Source: an uncultured Clostridia bacterium
GTDB lineage: Bacteria; Bacillota; Clostridia; Lachnospirales; Anaerotignaceae
Assembly (NCBI GenBank): GCA_945868505.1
Contig: CAMBLO010000004.1
Span: forward strand, 1 to 45,062
DNA: 45,062 nucleotides
Reading direction: 5' to 3'
Below are positions 42,311-45,062 of this stretch, piece after piece; the stretch's first letter is position 1, and every line of letters begins with the position of its first letter. A program made the translations under genes and the position numbers. Under the pieces are notes generated by a model that was given only the letters and a program-made list of their open reading frames with translations, did no database searches and was not told where the DNA came from.

Positions 42311-42337
42311 AAAAGCACCCAGGGTAAGGTGCTTTTT
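42311..42337. terminator. Orphan hairpin terminator between divergent promoters
   Basis: AAAGCACC-CAGGGTAA-GGTGCTTTTT has an 8-bp stem with T/A tracts on both sides. No gene ends nearby on either strand, since the flanking genes are divergent. Confidence 0.7.
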
Positions 42338-42528
42338 CAGTAAAAAGGGGAGGGTATGTATACTATGTAAATATTTGTCCTCTTCTTTAGGACACCTTTA
42401 TCATAACTTGTCAATATGAATTGGGTATGACTGAATTGTGAACGTTTTGTAAACAAAGCAGAAAAAGTTGGAAGATATTCCAGTTGGAGACAAATGCTTT
42501 TGAAATTTATGGAAAAAGCAGAATAATG
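42338..42528. other. AT-rich intergenic stretch, no gene recognised
   Basis: Between the orphan hairpin and the next promoter I see no frame with a ribosome binding site on either strand and no riboswitch core. Confidence 0.5.
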
Positions 42529-42537
42529 TGATATAAT
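42529..42537 (+). promoter_or_regulatory. Extended -10 promoter for the metallo-hydrolase operon
   Basis: TGATATAAT at 42529-42537 matches the extended -10 pattern TGnTATAAT. No good -35 box is seen. The leader to the start codon is about 135 bases. Confidence 0.55.
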
Positions 42538-42679
42538 AAAAACAGTAAATACAGAATCTTTCTGTGTATGTAACGAAACGATTGCTGTTTGCGCCACCAA
42601 AGTATCTGCTTTTATGGTGCTGTTTATAGATGAAAAAAGATAAAATCGGTACGGCCTACGAAAAAAGGAGAGTGGAAAC

Positions 42680-43489
42680 GTGAAAAAAGAGGCTTCTGTA
42701 AGGATATTGGGCGCGAGAGGGTCAATTCCTGTGGGTGGGGAAGCCTTTCGCAGATATGGCGGGGCGACCACCTGTGTGATGGTGCGGCTGGCAGGGCAGA
42801 TCATTGTGCTGGATGCAGGCACAGGTCTGTTGTCCCTTCCGGATTACCTGAAGAAGGATGAAAAGCAGGTTTCCTTACTTTTGAGCCACCCTCACGCAGA
42901 TCATTTGCTGGGACTGCCTTTATGTTCTTTGATGATTCAGCCGGATTTTTGCCTTGATGTTTATGGAGCCCAACGTGGTGGTTTAGATGCGGAAAAACAA
43001 GTGCAGCGGTTTATGTCTCCGCCCCTTTGGCCGATGAAGCCGGAGGATCTTCCGGCAAAGGTGACTTTTCACGATCTGCCTCATAAAATGGAATTAGGCG
43101 ATGTAGTAGTGGAAACCATGGAAGGCGTTCATCCGGGGGGAGTATCCCTTTTTCGACTGACGGGGGACGGGCATCGGGTGGTGTTTGCCACGGATTGCAC
43201 CCTGACGGATGGGCTTTTGCCAAAGCTTCGGGCTTTTGCCGAGGATTGTGATTTGCTGCTCTGCGACGGGCAGTATAGTGAAGCGGAATGGAGCAAACGT
43301 TCCACATTTGGTCACAGCACATGGACGGCCGCCGCAAGGCTGGGAAAGGATTGCGGAGCGAAGCAGGTTCGAATCATACACCATGATCCCTTCCGTACAG
43401 ACAGACAGTTGCAGGAGGTAGCGGAGGCGATTGCAGCCAGTTACTCTAATTGCAGCTTTGCCTATGAAGGAGAGGAGGTTTTGTTATGA
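42680..43489 (+). CDS. Metallo-beta-lactamase-fold hydrolase
   Basis: The 269-residue protein has the MBL zinc motif HPHADH (residues 70-75, His70, His72, Asp74, His75), preceded by the VLDAGTGL strand and followed by FATDC as the distal aspartate and a C-terminal IIHHDP histidine. The N-terminal RILGARGSIPVGG...YGGATTCVMV is typical of the phosphoribosyl-cyclic-phosphodiesterase-like (PhnP-like) MBL group, often seen beside signalling proteins. The start is GTG at 42680 behind AAAGGAGAG. It overlaps the next gene by four bases. The substrate may be a cyclic phosphodiester, which is inference. Confidence 0.87.
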   Translation: MKKEASVRILGARGSIPVGGEAFRRYGGATTCVMVRLAGQIIVLDAGTGLLSLPDYLKKDEKQVSLLLSHPHADHLLGLPLCSLMIQPDFCLDVYGAQRGGLDAEKQVQRFMSPPLWPMKPEDLPAKVTFHDLPHKMELGDVVVETMEGVHPGGVSLFRLTGDGHRVVFATDCTLTDGLLPKLRAFAEDCDLLLCDGQYSEAEWSKRSTFGHSTWTAAARLGKDCGAKQVRIIHHDPFRTDRQLQEVAEAIAASYSNCSFAYEGEEVLL

Positions 43490-44937
43490 TTTCTACATAT
43501 ACCCAGAAACTCTTGGATATTTGCACCGCTTTATCCACGGAGCGAGACAGAGAAGCATTGCTTTCTAATATATTGGACGCCGCAATTGACTTGGCATTCT
43601 GTGATGGCGGTACACTGTATCTGTTGGAAGAGGATGGGCTCCATTTCTGTAGAATGGTTACTCGTTCCCAAGGGGTACGGCAGGGAGGATATCATGCGCC
43701 TATCACACTGCCACCGGTGCCTTTGGTGCCTTCTCATATCTGTGCAAGAGCCGTGTTGGAAAAACGGTTCATCAATGTGCCGGACGTGCATCATAATACA
43801 GAATTCGATTTTTCCGGTGCAAGATACTATGATGCTATGACCGGATATTATACACGTTCCATGCTGGTGACCCCTCTGACCAATGACCGTGGGGAGTTGA
43901 TCGGTGTTTTGCAGCTTATCAATGCACTGACAAAGGAGGGACAGCCTACGGACTTTAATCCGGAATTGGAGCAATTTGTCGTTGCATTGGGATCCTATGC
44001 AGGCATTTGCCTGACGAATATGCAATACGCAGAGCAGATTACAAATCTGCTGGATTCTTTGGTGGGGGCTCTTTCTACTGCCATTGACCAACGCACGCCA
44101 TATAATGCCAACCATACAAGAAATATGGCAAAATACGCAGGAAGATTTCTTGATTGGTTAGAAAAAACAGAAAACCCTTTGGCTTTTGATATCAATCGCC
44201 GCCGCTCCTTCTTGCTGAGCGTATGGCTTCATGATGTTGGCAAGCTGGTAGTTCCCTTGGAGGTCATGGATAAAGCAACACGCCTTGGCTCTGCCTTAGA
44301 AACCATTGTGAACCGTTTCCGTACCATGGGCTTGTTGGATAAAATCGCCTTTTTGGAAGGCAGAATCACCCAGGAGGAATGGGACAGAAGAAAGGCGGAG
44401 CAGGAAGAAGCTTTGGAATTTATCCGAAAAACGAACATGGCGGGATTCCTTCCCGATGAGGGGATTGCCAGGGTTGATGCGTTGGCGAAACGTACCTTTG
44501 TGGATGAAAAAGGGGAGGTGCAGCCTTGGCTAACGGAGGAGGAATATGATTGCTTCGCCATTCGCAAGGGGACGCTGACGGCAAAGGAACGCTCCGTTAT
44601 GGAAAGCCATGTGACGGTAACTGCCCGTATTTTGGAACAGGTGACCTTCCCGAAGCAATATGCCAAGGTGCCGGAATGGGCAGCGGCCCACCATGAATTG
44701 CTGAACGGCAAAGGATATCCCGACCATATAACAGGAGAGCTTCTGCCGAAAGAAGTGCGCCTGCTGACGATATTGGATGTTTTTGATGCGTTGACAGCCC
44801 GAGACAGACCCTATAAGCCGCCGATGCCCTTGGAAAAAGCGTTGGCGATTCTGCGGAGCATGGTAGACGAGGGCGGTCTGGATGGAGAAATTTTAGCACT
44901 GTTTGAAGAAAGCCGAGCATGGGAGGATGAAGTATGA
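43486..44937 (+). CDS. GAF-HD-GYP cyclic-di-GMP phosphodiesterase-type protein
   Basis: The 483-residue protein has a GAF sensor domain at about 5-175 (ILDAAIDLAFCDGGTLYLLEEDG ... SMLVTPLTNDRGELIGVLQLINA) and an HD-GYP domain from about 190. The HD pair is His249-Asp250 in WLHDVGKLVVP and the GYP motif is HHELLNGKGYP at 402-412. Between them lies an insert of about 100 residues with a long charged helix. HD-GYP enzymes hydrolyse c-di-GMP with a metal centre. There is no membrane segment, so it is a cytoplasmic sensor. It overlaps both neighbours by four bases (ATGA). Confidence 0.92.
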   Translation: MISTYTQKLLDICTALSTERDREALLSNILDAAIDLAFCDGGTLYLLEEDGLHFCRMVTRSQGVRQGGYHAPITLPPVPLVPSHICARAVLEKRFINVPDVHHNTEFDFSGARYYDAMTGYYTRSMLVTPLTNDRGELIGVLQLINALTKEGQPTDFNPELEQFVVALGSYAGICLTNMQYAEQITNLLDSLVGALSTAIDQRTPYNANHTRNMAKYAGRFLDWLEKTENPLAFDINRRRSFLLSVWLHDVGKLVVPLEVMDKATRLGSALETIVNRFRTMGLLDKIAFLEGRITQEEWDRRKAEQEEALEFIRKTNMAGFLPDEGIARVDALAKRTFVDEKGEVQPWLTEEEYDCFAIRKGTLTAKERSVMESHVTVTARILEQVTFPKQYAKVPEWAAAHHELLNGKGYPDHITGELLPKEVRLLTILDVFDALTARDRPYKPPMPLEKALAILRSMVDEGGLDGEILALFEESRAWEDEV

Positions 44938-45062
44938 AAAAAATAATATCTATTTTATTAACAATGCTGCTGATTTGGTGTCCCACCCTGACAGCGGCGG
45001 CTGCGGAAACAGCAACAGCGGCTACCCTGCGTTTGGAAAAAACAGAGGGGACAGTCAAGGTG
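44934..45062 (+). CDS. Secreted protein, N-terminal fragment
   Basis: The frame opens at 44934, overlapping the HD-GYP stop as ATGA, and runs off the window after 43 codons. It starts with a signal peptide (MKKIISILLTMLLIWCPTLTAAAAETATAA), probably cleaved after AAA or ATA, followed by TLRLEKTEGTVKV. This last piece resembles the start of a FecR-type domain, but there is too little to name it. It is in the same operon as the metallo-hydrolase and HD-GYP genes. Confidence 0.7.
   Translation, partial: MKKIISILLTMLLIWCPTLTAAAAETATAATLRLEKTEGTVKV

Overview
The window reads as a chromosomal segment of a spore-forming, amino-acid-fermenting anaerobe of the Clostridia (Lachnospirales-like; an Anaerotignum-type organism would fit, but I cannot prove genus). 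The reasons are: a SpoVB-type flippase; the two-subunit iron-sulfur L-serine dehydratase; a clostridial-type short amidase; a CIRCE-controlled groESL operon; Firmicute-style cis-regulators (tandem glycine riboswitch, threonyl T-box, L20-type leader); near-consensus sigma-A promoters; AAGGAGG-type ribosome binding sites; and frequent TTG/GTG starts. I see no tRNA, rRNA, CRISPR, insertion sequence or phage gene.

Layout. 1-2100: the end of an aluminium-resistance-type PLP lyase gene and a convergent spoVB-like gene. 2160-3955: a tandem glycine riboswitch and an APC permease. 4170-13533: a ten-gene Mrp/Mbh-like cation antiporter operon (E, F, G, DUF4040/MbhD, MbhE-MnhB fusion, C, then four NuoL/M/N-like proteins). 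13540-15065: an ApbE lipoprotein and a small acidic membrane protein. 15042-17960: a DEDDh exonuclease, a small acidic protein, a frameshifted iron alcohol dehydrogenase and an amidase. 18100-21405: an EF-G paralogue and a thioredoxin-reductase-like flavoprotein without a recognisable NADPH site. 21506-23605: groES-groEL. 23895-27011: serine dehydratase subunits and an SstT-type serine importer. 27015-29973: monooxygenase-fold protein, DUF402, RadC, PspC, TrpS. 29964-30533: remnant of a receiver-domain protein. 30726-33494: a duplicated DUF1538 membrane protein, a double-PII-like protein and a YbjQ protein. 33525-34436: CorA. 34493-38278: T-box-thrS and the infC-rpmI-rplT operon. 38298-42273: an AEC transporter, an aminotransferase/racemase and a convergent glycerate kinase. 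42529-45062: a metallo-hydrolase, a GAF-HD-GYP protein and the start of a secreted protein.

How the parts fit. Several units point to amino-acid use: glycine-responsive uptake, serine import coupled to deamination to pyruvate, a PLP aminotransferase or racemase, and glycerate kinase. The Mrp/Mbh-like operon would handle Na+/H+ exchange in the membrane; it has four antiporter-type subunits and no electron-input subunits in view. The most promising poorly described unit is the DUF1538 transporter-like protein followed 14 bases later by a two-domain PII-like protein, which looks like a transporter with its own nucleotide or metabolite sensor. A second candidate is the thioredoxin-reductase homologue that probably does not use NADPH. 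All functional statements are from reading the sequence; no database search was run.
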